DNA of 64,000 nt from NCBI RefSeq assembly GCF_003663945.1, contig NZ_RCCH01000004.1, positions 186,001-250,000 of the forward strand. The letters are read 5' to 3'. The stretch is from Lacinutrix venerupis (GTDB taxonomy: Bacteria; Bacteroidota; Bacteroidia; Flavobacteriales; Flavobacteriaceae). Made by a program: the position numbers and the translations under genes. This document shows, in pieces, positions 44,562 through 53,096 of this stretch. The notes under the pieces were generated by a model. The model made no database searches. It was not told where the DNA came from and saw nothing but the letters and a program-made list of their open reading frames with translations. How positions within the stretch are numbered: the first letter of the stretch is position 1; every line of letters begins with the position of its first letter.

Positions 44562-45326
44562 ATGGGTAAAATTATTGCCATTGCCAATCAAAAAGGAGGT
44601 GTTGGGAAAACAACAACCTCAGTTAATTTAGCAGCTTCTTTAGGCGTTTTAGAGAAAAAGGTATTGCTTATAGATGCAGATCCACAAGCAAATTCAACAT
44701 CTGGATTAGGTATAGATGTAGAAACTGTAGAGGTTGGAACTTACCAACTTTTAGAGCATACAAACTCTGCAAAAGAAGCTATTGTAAATACAAATACGCC
44801 TAACTTAGATATTATTCCTGCGCATATAGATTTAGTTGCCATAGAAATTGAGCTTGTAGATAAAGACTCTAGAGAGTACATGCTTAAAAAAGCTTTAAAC
44901 GATATAAAGGATGAGTACGATTTTATTATTATTGATTGTGCACCATCTCTTGGCTTACTAACTTTAAATGCTTTAACTGCAGCAGATGCTGTAATTATAC
45001 CTATTCAATGCGAATATTTTGCTTTAGAAGGTTTAGGTAAATTATTAAATACTATAAAAAGTGTACAAAAAATACACAATACTGCTTTAGACATAGAAGG
45101 TTTACTATTAACTATGTACGATTCGCGCTTACGCCTATCTAACCAAGTAGTTGAAGAAGTACAAAAACATTTTAACGATATGGTTTTTGAAACCATAATA
45201 CAACGTAATGTTAAGCTTAGCGAAGCACCAAGTTATGGTGAAAATATAATTAATTACGACGCGTCTAGTAAAGGTGCGGCTAATTATTTAAGTTTAGCAA
45301 AAGAAGTAATAAATAAAAACTCCTAA
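44562..45326 (+). CDS. parA: Chromosome-partitioning ATPase ParA (Soj)
   Basis: A 254-residue Walker-type ATPase: GGVGKTTTSVNLAASLG (deviant Walker A, KGGVGKTT), LLIDADPQANSTSGLGI, FIIIDCAPSLGLLTLNAL (Walker B) and PIQCEYFALEGL. It moves ParB-bound origin regions during chromosome segregation. parB begins 3 bp after its stop. First gene of the parAB-DUF5683-dapB-lepB block. Confidence 0.97.
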   Translation: MGKIIAIANQKGGVGKTTTSVNLAASLGVLEKKVLLIDADPQANSTSGLGIDVETVEVGTYQLLEHTNSAKEAIVNTNTPNLDIIPAHIDLVAIEIELVDKDSREYMLKKALNDIKDEYDFIIIDCAPSLGLLTLNALTAADAVIIPIQCEYFALEGLGKLLNTIKSVQKIHNTALDIEGLLLTMYDSRLRLSNQVVEEVQKHFNDMVFETIIQRNVKLSEAPSYGENIINYDASSKGAANYLSLAKEVINKNS

Positions 45327-45329
45327 ACT

Positions 45330-46238
45330 ATGGCGAAGGCAACTAAGAAACAGGCTTTAGGTAGAGGTCTTTCGGCTTTATTAAAAGACCCTAGTAACGA
45401 CATACAATCTGTACAAGACAAAAACGCAGATAAAGTAATTGGTAATATTGTAGAGTTAGAATTGGATGCTATAGAAATGAATCCTTTTCAACCAAGAACA
45501 AGTTTTAACGAAGAAGCATTACGCGAATTAGCATCTTCTATAAAAGAATTAGGTGTAATACAACCTATAACTGTTAGAAAATTAGGTTTTGAAAAATACC
45601 AATTAGTATCTGGAGAACGTCGTTTTCGCGCAAGTAAATCTATTGGGCTAGAAACTATTCCTGCTTATATTCGTATTGCAAACGACCAAGAAAGTCTGGA
45701 AATGGCATTGGTTGAAAACATCCAACGTCAAGATTTAGATCCTATTGAAATAGCTTTATCATACCAACGTTTAATTGATGAAATTCAATTAACTCAAGAG
45801 CAAATGAGTGAACGTGTTGGAAAAAAACGTTCTACAATTGCAAACTACTTACGTTTGTTAAAACTCGATCCTATTATTCAAACGGGAATGCGAGATGGTT
45901 TTTTGTCAATGGGACATGGACGAGCAATTATTAATATTGAAGACCAATCCATACAGTTAGATATTTACGAAAAAATATTAGCTAACAAGTTATCTGTTAG
46001 AGAAACTGAAGCTTTAGTTAAAAACTATAATAGTACAAACGAAGTTGTTATACCTAAAAAAGCAACAAAAGAAGAGTTGCCAAAATATGTTAAAAAAGGA
46101 ATGGCAGCATTTTCAGAATACTTTGGCCACAAAATAGACGTTAAAATATCTAGTAATGGTAAAGGAAAAATAACAATTCCTTTTCATTCTGAAGAAGATT
46201 TCAATCGTATTAAAAAGTTAGTCCAAGGTGACAAATAA
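45330..46238 (+). CDS. parB: Chromosome-partitioning protein ParB (Spo0J)
   Basis: The 302-residue CTPase/DNA-binding protein has the N-terminal ParB/Srx domain (EMNPFQPRTSFNEEALRELA; LVSGERRFRAS with the CTP-binding GERRFRA), the ENIQRQDLDPIEIALSYQRL motif and the helix-turn-helix TQEQMSERVGKKRSTIANYL. It binds parS sites near the origin; I saw no obvious parS-like palindrome in the window. It overlaps the next gene by 11 bp. Confidence 0.97.
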   Translation: MAKATKKQALGRGLSALLKDPSNDIQSVQDKNADKVIGNIVELELDAIEMNPFQPRTSFNEEALRELASSIKELGVIQPITVRKLGFEKYQLVSGERRFRASKSIGLETIPAYIRIANDQESLEMALVENIQRQDLDPIEIALSYQRLIDEIQLTQEQMSERVGKKRSTIANYLRLLKLDPIIQTGMRDGFLSMGHGRAIINIEDQSIQLDIYEKILANKLSVRETEALVKNYNSTNEVVIPKKATKEELPKYVKKGMAAFSEYFGHKIDVKISSNGKGKITIPFHSEEDFNRIKKLVQGDK

Positions 46239-46851
46239 AATTCTCATATCTGTTTTTTGTTTACTATTTAGTTTTTCGGCTTTAGCGCAAGAAGAAAAAG
46301 AAAAAAACACTAAAACTTCAAAAGAAAACAAAAAAGAGCAAACTCAAGAAATTGAGGAAGGCCTGGTTATTAATCCAGCAGATTCTTTATTGGTAAGAAA
46401 GGAAATCGATCCGCTTCGTCCATCTAAAGCGGCCTTCTACTCTGCTGTTTTACCTGGTTTAGGGCAAGCTTATAATAAAAAGTATTGGAAAATTCCTATT
46501 GTTTATGCAGCCATTGGAACTGGTGTTTATTTTTATATAGACAATAATAAGCAATACAATCGTGTACGTGATGCTTACAAACGTAGATTAGCAGGCTTTA
46601 ATGATGATGAATTTGAAAAATTCACAGACGATGCATTACGTGAAGCACAAAAATCTTCCAGACGAAATAAAGAATTATCACTTTTAGTAACCGTTGGATT
46701 ATATGCTTTAAATATTATTGATGCTAATGTAGATGCACATTTACTACAATATAATGTAGACGATAATTTAAGTTTTAAACCGCATTATAAACTTGATGAG
46801 TTTGAAAGAAAAGGAACCGTTGGCTTAACAATGAATTTTAAACTAGATTAA
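46228..46851 (+). CDS. DUF5683 membrane protein
   Basis: A 207-residue protein starting at GTG, with a signal peptide (about 1-21, ALAQ). A Glu/Lys-rich linker is followed by the DUF5683 core PSKAAFYSAVLPGLGQAYNK and KYWKIPIVYAAIGTGVYFYI, with one or two membrane helices (about 87-108; 155-170). A conserved companion of parAB-dapB in Flavobacteriaceae; function unknown. Overlap with parB indicates coupled translation. Confidence 0.88.
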   Translation: MTNKILISVFCLLFSFSALAQEEKEKNTKTSKENKKEQTQEIEEGLVINPADSLLVRKEIDPLRPSKAAFYSAVLPGLGQAYNKKYWKIPIVYAAIGTGVYFYIDNNKQYNRVRDAYKRRLAGFNDDEFEKFTDDALREAQKSSRRNKELSLLVTVGLYALNIIDANVDAHLLQYNVDDNLSFKPHYKLDEFERKGTVGLTMNFKLD

Positions 46852-46862
46852 AAGTATAGATT

Positions 46863-47564
46863 ATGAAAATTGCTTTACTTGGCTATGGAAAAATGGGAAA
46901 AACAATTGAAACTATCGCTTTAAGTCGAGGCCACGAAATTGTTATAAAAACATCTGAAGCTTTAAATTCTGAAATTACTGCTGCAGATATTGCCATAGAT
47001 TTTAGTATTCCAGAAGCTGCATTTACAAATATTTCTAACTGTATAAACCATAATATTCCAGTTATTTCTGGAACAACAGGTTGGTTAGACAATTACAATA
47101 AAATTGTAAGTCTTTGTGAAGAAAAAAAAGGAGCATTTATATATGCATCTAATTTTAGTTTAGGCGTAAATATTTTTTTCGAGCTAAATAAAACATTAGC
47201 AAAAATGATGTCTTCATTAAAAGATTACAATGTTGATATTGAAGAAATACACCATACACAAAAACTAGACGCTCCTAGTGGTACAGCTATTTCTTTAGCC
47301 GAAGATATTATTGAGAACCACAATAATTTCACTTCATGGAAACTAGATGGTAATAAAGACAACGTACTTCCTATTACTGCAAAGCGTATTGAAAATGTTC
47401 CAGGAACTCATAATATTACCTACAAAAGTGAAGTGGACACTATAGAAATAAACCATATTGCACACAATCGACAAGGTTTTGCTTTAGGAGCCGTAATTGC
47501 TGCAGAATGGCTACACGGTAAAACTGGTGTTTACACAATGAAAGATGTGTTAAATATTGGTTAA
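46863..47564 (+). CDS. dapB: 4-hydroxy-tetrahydrodipicolinate reductase
   Basis: The 233-residue enzyme reduces the dipicolinate precursor in lysine and meso-diaminopimelate synthesis. It has a short N-terminal Rossmann motif GYGKMGKTIE, ISGTTGW, SNFSLGVNIFFELNK, the catalytic EIHHTQKLDAPSGTA, and HNITYKSEVDTIEINHIAHN. It is slightly shorter than E. coli DapB, as is usual in Bacteroidota. It lies 11 bp after the DUF5683 gene. Confidence 0.96.
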   Translation: MKIALLGYGKMGKTIETIALSRGHEIVIKTSEALNSEITAADIAIDFSIPEAAFTNISNCINHNIPVISGTTGWLDNYNKIVSLCEEKKGAFIYASNFSLGVNIFFELNKTLAKMMSSLKDYNVDIEEIHHTQKLDAPSGTAISLAEDIIENHNNFTSWKLDGNKDNVLPITAKRIENVPGTHNITYKSEVDTIEINHIAHNRQGFALGAVIAAEWLHGKTGVYTMKDVLNIG

Positions 47565-47640
47565 CTTTAAATAAAAATGTAACATTTGCAATAGCAAAAA
47601 CACTAATAAAACTATTAAATATTAGTACAAAATATAGATT

Positions 47641-49368
47641 ATGGACGGAACACAATGGATTATATTCTTCTTAATTATTCAAGTTATACACGGCTTAGCT
47701 ACCTGGAAGTTATATATTAAAGCAGGAAGACAAGCTTGGGAAGCGTTTGTACCTATTTATAACGCTGTTATTTTAATGAAAATAATTAATAGACCTTGGT
47801 GGTGGACAATATTGCTTTTCTTACCTATTGTAAACCTTATCATGTTTCCAGTTGTTTGGGTAGAAACCGCTAGAAGCTTTGGAAAAAACTCAAGACTAGA
47901 CACCTTTCTTGCTATTGTATCTTTGGGCTTTTATAATTTTTATTTAAACTATGTTGCAGATGTTAATTATATAGAAAACAGAAGTTTACTAGCAGGAAGT
48001 AGTGCTGGAGATTGGATAAGTTCTATATTATTTGCTATTGTTGCAGCAACAATTGTACATACTTATTTTATACAACCTTTTGTTATTCCATCATCTTCAC
48101 TAGAAAAAACATTACTTGTAGGAGACTTTCTATTCGTTAGTAAATTTCATTATGGAGCAAGAGTACCTATGACTACGGTAGCATTACCAATGGTACACGA
48201 TTCTATTCCTAAAACAAAAATGAAATCGTACTTATTTAGCGATAAATATGAAGAACGTAACACCTCTTGGAAAAATAAGTTACAACTACCTTATATGCGA
48301 CTGCCTGGTTTTCAAAATATAACAAGAAATGAAATTGTTGTGTTTAACCAACCTGCAGATACTTTGCTGGATATGAATGTGTTTACACCAGATAGAAATT
48401 ACTATAAACCTATAGACAAGAAAACTAATTTAGTAAAACGCTGCGTAGGTATTCCTGGAGACACTTTAGAGCTTAGAGAAGGTATTGTATATATAAATGG
48501 CGAAAAAAATGTACTACCAGATAGAGCACGACTACAATTCTTTTATACTGTAAAAACAAAAGGAGATATTAGACAACTCTTTAATAAATATGAAATTACA
48601 GAAAGCAGTGGAAGTGAAACTTATTATATTGAAAACAAGTATTTAGACGATCCTAAAATTAAAGACTTTATAAATGCTAGCCAAGATATAAATCTAAATA
48701 TAATTAAAAGAGACTCTTTAAAAACTGAAGTTTCTGGAAGGCTTAATCAGCGCTTTTTCAATCGCTTGAACATGACTGTAGCTAATACAAATTACATTGG
48801 CAACATGACACAAGAACTTGCCGAAAAAGTAGCTAAAGACCCAAATGTAATTTCTGTAGAAAAAGTAAACTCTAAAACTCCAGACAGTAGATTGTTTCCG
48901 CAAGATTCGGAATTTCCATTCACAGCCGATAATTTTGGACCAATATACATCCCTAAAAAAGGAGAGTCTTTAGATTTAACTATACAAAATTTACCGTTAT
49001 ACAAACGTGTAATTGGTGAATACGAAGGAAACAATATAACTTCTCGCGGAAACCAAATTTTAATCAATGGTGAGGTTGCTAAAAGTTATACTTTTAAACA
49101 AGACTACTACTGGATGATGGGAGACAATAGACAAAACTCAATCGATTCTAGGTATTGGGGATTTGTACCTTTCGATCATGTTGTTGGGAAACCTGTTTTA
49201 GTATGGATGAGTTTTGATACTATAAAGAAAAAAATACGCTGGGATAGACTATTTACAACAGTTCATGGTACAGGAAAAGCAACATCGTTTTTAATACCTG
49301 TTTTAGTTTTAATTGCTGGTTTAATTGCTTTTAATAGATTTAGAAAACGTAAAAAAGCTAAACTATAG
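47641..49368 (+). CDS. lepB: Signal peptidase I with extended N-terminal membrane domain
   Basis: A 575-residue enzyme cleaving signal peptides at the inner membrane. An N-terminal ~115-residue part with helices at about 5-25 and 53-73 precedes the catalytic region. The serine lies in PFVIPSSSLEKTLLVGDF (Ser about 153), with Leu in place of the usual Met. The lysine is in LVKRCVGIPGDTLE (Lys 266), and box E is MMGDNRQNSIDSRYWGFVP. A ~200-residue insertion separates the lysine box and box E. A C-terminal helix (~550-568) adds another membrane span. Normal E. coli LepB has 324 residues. Confidence 0.93.
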   Translation: MDGTQWIIFFLIIQVIHGLATWKLYIKAGRQAWEAFVPIYNAVILMKIINRPWWWTILLFLPIVNLIMFPVVWVETARSFGKNSRLDTFLAIVSLGFYNFYLNYVADVNYIENRSLLAGSSAGDWISSILFAIVAATIVHTYFIQPFVIPSSSLEKTLLVGDFLFVSKFHYGARVPMTTVALPMVHDSIPKTKMKSYLFSDKYEERNTSWKNKLQLPYMRLPGFQNITRNEIVVFNQPADTLLDMNVFTPDRNYYKPIDKKTNLVKRCVGIPGDTLELREGIVYINGEKNVLPDRARLQFFYTVKTKGDIRQLFNKYEITESSGSETYYIENKYLDDPKIKDFINASQDINLNIIKRDSLKTEVSGRLNQRFFNRLNMTVANTNYIGNMTQELAEKVAKDPNVISVEKVNSKTPDSRLFPQDSEFPFTADNFGPIYIPKKGESLDLTIQNLPLYKRVIGEYEGNNITSRGNQILINGEVAKSYTFKQDYYWMMGDNRQNSIDSRYWGFVPFDHVVGKPVLVWMSFDTIKKKIRWDRLFTTVHGTGKATSFLIPVLVLIAGLIAFNRFRKRKKAKL

Positions 49369-49470
49369 TTTATACATAAATGTGTTGTTAGTTTATAAAT
49401 TTGATTAAAGTTTCTATTAACTCTAATATTACTAAAGATATTGTAAGAAAAAAAATAACGCATAAACAAA

Positions 49471-50088
49471 ATGAATGTCCTACTCCATCCAACCTATTTT
49501 CCTAGCATAGCAACTTTTGTAGCTGTTGCTAAAGCTGAAAATATTGTAATGGAAACTCAAGACAACTACCAAAAGCAAACCTATAGAAACCGTTGCTATA
49601 TTTATGCTGCTAATGGAAAATTACAACTAAGCGTTCCTGTTAACTTTAGTCAAAAAAACAGGCAAAAATATAGCGAAGTTACAATTGCTAATAACTATAA
49701 TTGGCAAGACAACCACTTTAAATCTTTAGAATCTGCTTATAGAACTTCTCCATTTTACGAGTTTTATATAGACGAATTACAGCCATTATTTACTGAAACT
49801 TTCAACTCTATTTTAGATTTTAATTTAAAATGTTTTGAAACCATTTGCGAATGTCTTCAGTTAGAAACTAATATTTCTAAAACTGAAGTTTTTGAAAAAA
49901 ACCCAACAAATTTAAAAGACTTAAGAAACTTGGTAAATGCTAAAAAAGAAACCATTTTACCATTAGAACCTTACACACAAGTATTCGATACAAAACATGG
50001 TTATATTAATAATTTAAGCATTTTAGATTTACTTTTTAATGAAGGACCAAATACTATAAGTTATTTAACTGCCCAAAATATATTTTAA
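49471..50088 (+). CDS. WbqC-family protein
   Basis: A 205-residue protein with the family's N-terminal HPTYFPSIATFVAVAKAENI, the YRNRCYIYAANGKLQLSVPV strand and a DNHFKSLESAYRTSPFYEFY helix. WbqC proteins are linked to O-antigen or glycan biosynthesis in some organisms, but no activity is established. Its stop overlaps the next gene's ATG by one base. Confidence 0.88.
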   Translation: MNVLLHPTYFPSIATFVAVAKAENIVMETQDNYQKQTYRNRCYIYAANGKLQLSVPVNFSQKNRQKYSEVTIANNYNWQDNHFKSLESAYRTSPFYEFYIDELQPLFTETFNSILDFNLKCFETICECLQLETNISKTEVFEKNPTNLKDLRNLVNAKKETILPLEPYTQVFDTKHGYINNLSILDLLFNEGPNTISYLTAQNIF

Positions 50089-50396
50089 TGATACAATCTA
50101 TTGTACATTATGGTATTCATTTTATTTTACCTTTAATTATAGCTTTACTATGCTTTAAATCTCAATGGAAAAAAGCATATTTAATAATGATACTAGGAAT
50201 GCTAATTGATCTAGATCATTTGCTTGCAACTCCTATTTTTGAAGCTAATAGATGTAGTATTAATTTTCACCCTTTACATAGCATCTATTTAATACCAATA
50301 TATTTATTTTTAGTATTCCCTAAAAAAACAAGATGGATTGGTATTGGATTATGTATTCATATTATTGCAGATAGTGTAGACTGCTGGATGATGTAA
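50088..50396 (+). CDS. DUF6122-like small membrane protein
   Basis: A 102-residue protein with three to four hydrophobic helices (about 8-24, 30-44, 63-78 and 83-98) and a conserved acidic/His motif MLIDLDHLLATPIFEANRCS near the second helix, resembling the DxDH pattern of metal-dependent membrane hydrolases. It is translationally coupled to the WbqC gene. Family name is from resemblance; function unknown. Confidence 0.75.
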   Translation: MIQSIVHYGIHFILPLIIALLCFKSQWKKAYLIMILGMLIDLDHLLATPIFEANRCSINFHPLHSIYLIPIYLFLVFPKKTRWIGIGLCIHIIADSVDCWMM

Positions 50397-50423
50397 AACA
50401 TATTGCAGCAATTATTTTTTATA

Positions 50424-51443
50424 CTAAAGACTCACTTTTGTCATTATTGGATAGTGATCTGAATATTCAACATCGTAAGTTTTAAATGCATTAATTTTAA
50501 AAGAAGGATCTGTAAAAATAAAATCTATTCGCATTGGAAAAAACTTAAAATTATAAGTTCTACCAAAACCATTTCCTGCCTCTTTAAAAGTATCTTTAAA
50601 CTCTTCTTTAACTTGTTTATAAACATAAGAAAAGGCAGTGTTATTAAAATCGCCACAAATAATAGACTTATATTTTGAATTGCTTTTGTGCTTTAAAAAT
50701 AATTCTGCTTGTAACTCTTGTACTTTAAATGTATTGCCAATTCCATTAAATAATTTCTCAGACTCTTTAGTTGTTAAAGTTTCTAATTTTGGATCAATAC
50801 GTAGTGATTGTAAATGAATATTATAAATTCTTATAGTGTCTTTAGATTTTACAATATCAATATAAATAGCATTGTTAAACGTATTAGGAAACTCTATGGA
50901 TCCAGAATTTACAATTGGATAATTTGAGAAAATGGCTTGTCCGTATTTTTTATTTTTTCCAAGCAGTTTTTCATACTTATACTTGTAGAAAGAGAGCTTT
51001 GTACTTTCTCTTGGGTGATATTCCTGTAAAGCTAATACATCTGGCGCTTCTTGTTTAATAAAGCTAACTATATTTTCTTCTACATCTTCATTAGGAATCC
51101 ATTTGTAGAGATTAAATAATCTCACATTGTAATTCATTACAGAAATATTGTTTTTATCTACAACTGTTTTAGATTCTGAAAACTTATATAACGAGCCAAA
51201 AATAAAATAACCAATAGTTAAAACGAATAAGGATAGTAACAACTGCTTTTTTATTTTTACTAACCAATACACAAAAAACAAAACGTTTAATAGTATTAAA
51301 ATTGGCACACCTAAGCCTAAAACAGAAATTGCTGCAAAAGTTTTTGGAGAAAGTAATGGCACTATATAAGACATCAGCAAAATAAAAGCTACTACAGAGT
51401 TAGCTAAAAACATTACTTTTTCGAAAAACTTTAATTTTCGCAT
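50424..51443 (-). CDS. Endonuclease/exonuclease/phosphatase-family membrane protein
   Basis: The 339-residue protein has three N-terminal membrane helices (about 12-30, 37-57 and 63-82), then the EEP fold: ISVMNYNVRLFNLY, VLALQEYHPRE (catalytic Glu), IYNIHLQSLR, ICGDFNNTAFSYVYKQ and EYSDHYPIMTKV (catalytic Asp-His). The catalytic domain probably faces the periplasm. Substrate (nucleic acid, phosphoinositide-like lipid or other phosphodiester) is unknown. It follows the rhomboid gene by 4 bp. Confidence 0.88.
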   Translation of the reverse strand: MRKLKFFEKVMFLANSVVAFILLMSYIVPLLSPKTFAAISVLGLGVPILILLNVLFFVYWLVKIKKQLLLSLFVLTIGYFIFGSLYKFSESKTVVDKNNISVMNYNVRLFNLYKWIPNEDVEENIVSFIKQEAPDVLALQEYHPRESTKLSFYKYKYEKLLGKNKKYGQAIFSNYPIVNSGSIEFPNTFNNAIYIDIVKSKDTIRIYNIHLQSLRIDPKLETLTTKESEKLFNGIGNTFKVQELQAELFLKHKSNSKYKSIICGDFNNTAFSYVYKQVKEEFKDTFKEAGNGFGRTYNFKFFPMRIDFIFTDPSFKINAFKTYDVEYSDHYPIMTKVSL

Positions 51444-51447
51444 AATT

Positions 51448-52308
51448 TTATTTGCCGGCTTTAAATAAAAATTCTTTTTCTGCAGCAGTTAAACTTTCGT
51501 AACCACTTTTACTTATTTTATCTAAAATAATATCTATTTTTTTTTGGTTATTAAACTCGCTAAATTCTCCTTTAGTATAACCGCCAACCTTAGTTTTATC
51601 TTTATAAACCGTTTTAAGATTTCCTTTTTTATTAGTTTTAAACCAATTAGTAATACTATCTAATAATCGTTCAAAACCTTTACCTATATCGTTACCTTTT
51701 ACTAATTGTTTTGCATAAACAAAACCTAAAAGAGCTCCACCTAAATGAGCTAAACTACCTCCTGCATTTGCTCCTGAAAGCCCTATAAAATCGAATAGTA
51801 TTAATACTGCTCCTATGTACCAAATTTTAACGTTCCATGTAATTAAACGTACTTCGGTATTAGGCATATATGCACATAAAAATATAAAGATTGCTCTTAC
51901 GGCTGCACTTGCTCCAATTAATGGAAAATATTTATTTGCAAAATATTCTGGAAAAATATTATAGCATAATAAAAACATTAAAGCTCCAGCAATACTGCCT
52001 AAAAAATAAAGATTTAATGCCATTTTTGCACTAAACAGATTAAGAAATAATCTACCTATAAAATACAACCAAATCATATTAAATACGAGATGTAATAATT
52101 TATAATGCAAAAAGGAATATGTAATTATAGACCAAGGTTGAAGTATAGCCTCGTTAAAACTTGGAGGCAATTCTAAATAAGACAAAACACCCGAAATAAC
52201 TGGTTTTAATACTATAACAATTAAAAAAATAATAACATTTATAGCTATTATTTTTTCAAGTACATTAAGGTTTTTAAACTTATATTTTAACTGGTCTAAA
52301 TTGCTCAT
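51448..52308 (-). CDS. Rhomboid-family intramembrane serine protease (second copy)
   Basis: A 286-residue protein with six core membrane helices. The catalytic motif is LIGASAAVRAIFIF (Ser in GxS, with Ala replacing the Gly usually found after it), and the dyad His lies in LAHLGGALLGFVYAKQLV. LLHLVFNMIWLYFIGRLFL matches the conserved HxxxN region. A soluble C-terminal tail (about 205-286) follows. It is five bases downstream of the other rhomboid gene. Confidence 0.9.
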   Translation of the reverse strand: MSNLDQLKYKFKNLNVLEKIIAINVIIFLIVIVLKPVISGVLSYLELPPSFNEAILQPWSIITYSFLHYKLLHLVFNMIWLYFIGRLFLNLFSAKMALNLYFLGSIAGALMFLLCYNIFPEYFANKYFPLIGASAAVRAIFIFLCAYMPNTEVRLITWNVKIWYIGAVLILFDFIGLSGANAGGSLAHLGGALLGFVYAKQLVKGNDIGKGFERLLDSITNWFKTNKKGNLKTVYKDKTKVGGYTKGEFSEFNNQKKIDIILDKISKSGYESLTAAEKEFLFKAGK

Positions 52309-52313
52309 AACAA

Positions 52314-53060
52314 TTAATCTATTCTATACTTATTAAAGGTATTCTTTTTTAAAAATTGCATAACTATTAATCCCACAACTGCTCCTCCAACATGAGCCCA
52401 ATGTGCTATATTCATTCCAAAAACTGAAGGACTTCCTAAAAAACCAGATACAATATCATAACCCACTAATAAAGGTATAAAGTATTTAGCTTTAATAGGT
52501 ATTGGTAAGAAAATTAACATTAACTCTGCATTAGGATTTAATATTCCGAAAGCTACTAAAACGCCCATAATACAGCCCGAAGCACCTACCATTGTAGCAT
52601 TATACACTTGAAATGCATCATTAATTTGTTCCACCTGCAAAGCGGTAGTGGGAAAATTCCATTTTCCTGTTCTAAAAATATCCATTAAAGCTTCTGAAGA
52701 TACACCTGAAGCTTGCAATTCTGGTACAATTTGAGAATACTCAAAATAATAAAATCCGAGTTGAAATAAAACAGCTCCTAAACCAGCAGCAAAATATAAT
52801 ATTAAAAACTTTTTACTACCTAAACGTTGCTCTACTGCAGTACCAAACATCCAAAGCGCAAACATGTTGAATAATATATGCGTAAAACCGCCATGCATAA
52901 ACATGTGTGTTACTATTTGCCAAGGCTTAAAAATGCCATTTTCTGGATAATGCAAAGCAAATAAATCGAACATTCGAGCTTCACCAATTACTAGTGTTGC
53001 TACAAACATAATTACGTTTATTATTAATAAATGCTTTACTGTTTCGGTTATTCTATTCAT
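52314..53060 (-). CDS. Rhomboid-family intramembrane serine protease (first copy)
   Basis: The 248-residue protein has the rhomboid core: MFMHGGFTHILFNMFALWMF (HxxxN), catalytic MVGASGCIMGVLVAFG (GASG) and NIAHWAHVGGAVVGLIVMQF with the dyad His. A hydrophilic insert (about 116-150) lies in the loop before the catalytic helix. Full catalytic dyad, no tail. Tandem with the second copy. Confidence 0.92.
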   Translation of the reverse strand: MNRITETVKHLLIINVIMFVATLVIGEARMFDLFALHYPENGIFKPWQIVTHMFMHGGFTHILFNMFALWMFGTAVEQRLGSKKFLILYFAAGLGAVLFQLGFYYFEYSQIVPELQASGVSSEALMDIFRTGKWNFPTTALQVEQINDAFQVYNATMVGASGCIMGVLVAFGILNPNAELMLIFLPIPIKAKYFIPLLVGYDIVSGFLGSPSVFGMNIAHWAHVGGAVVGLIVMQFLKKNTFNKYRID

Positions 53061-53096
53061 ATTTTTTCTTTCTAAAATTTAGAAATACTAATAATT

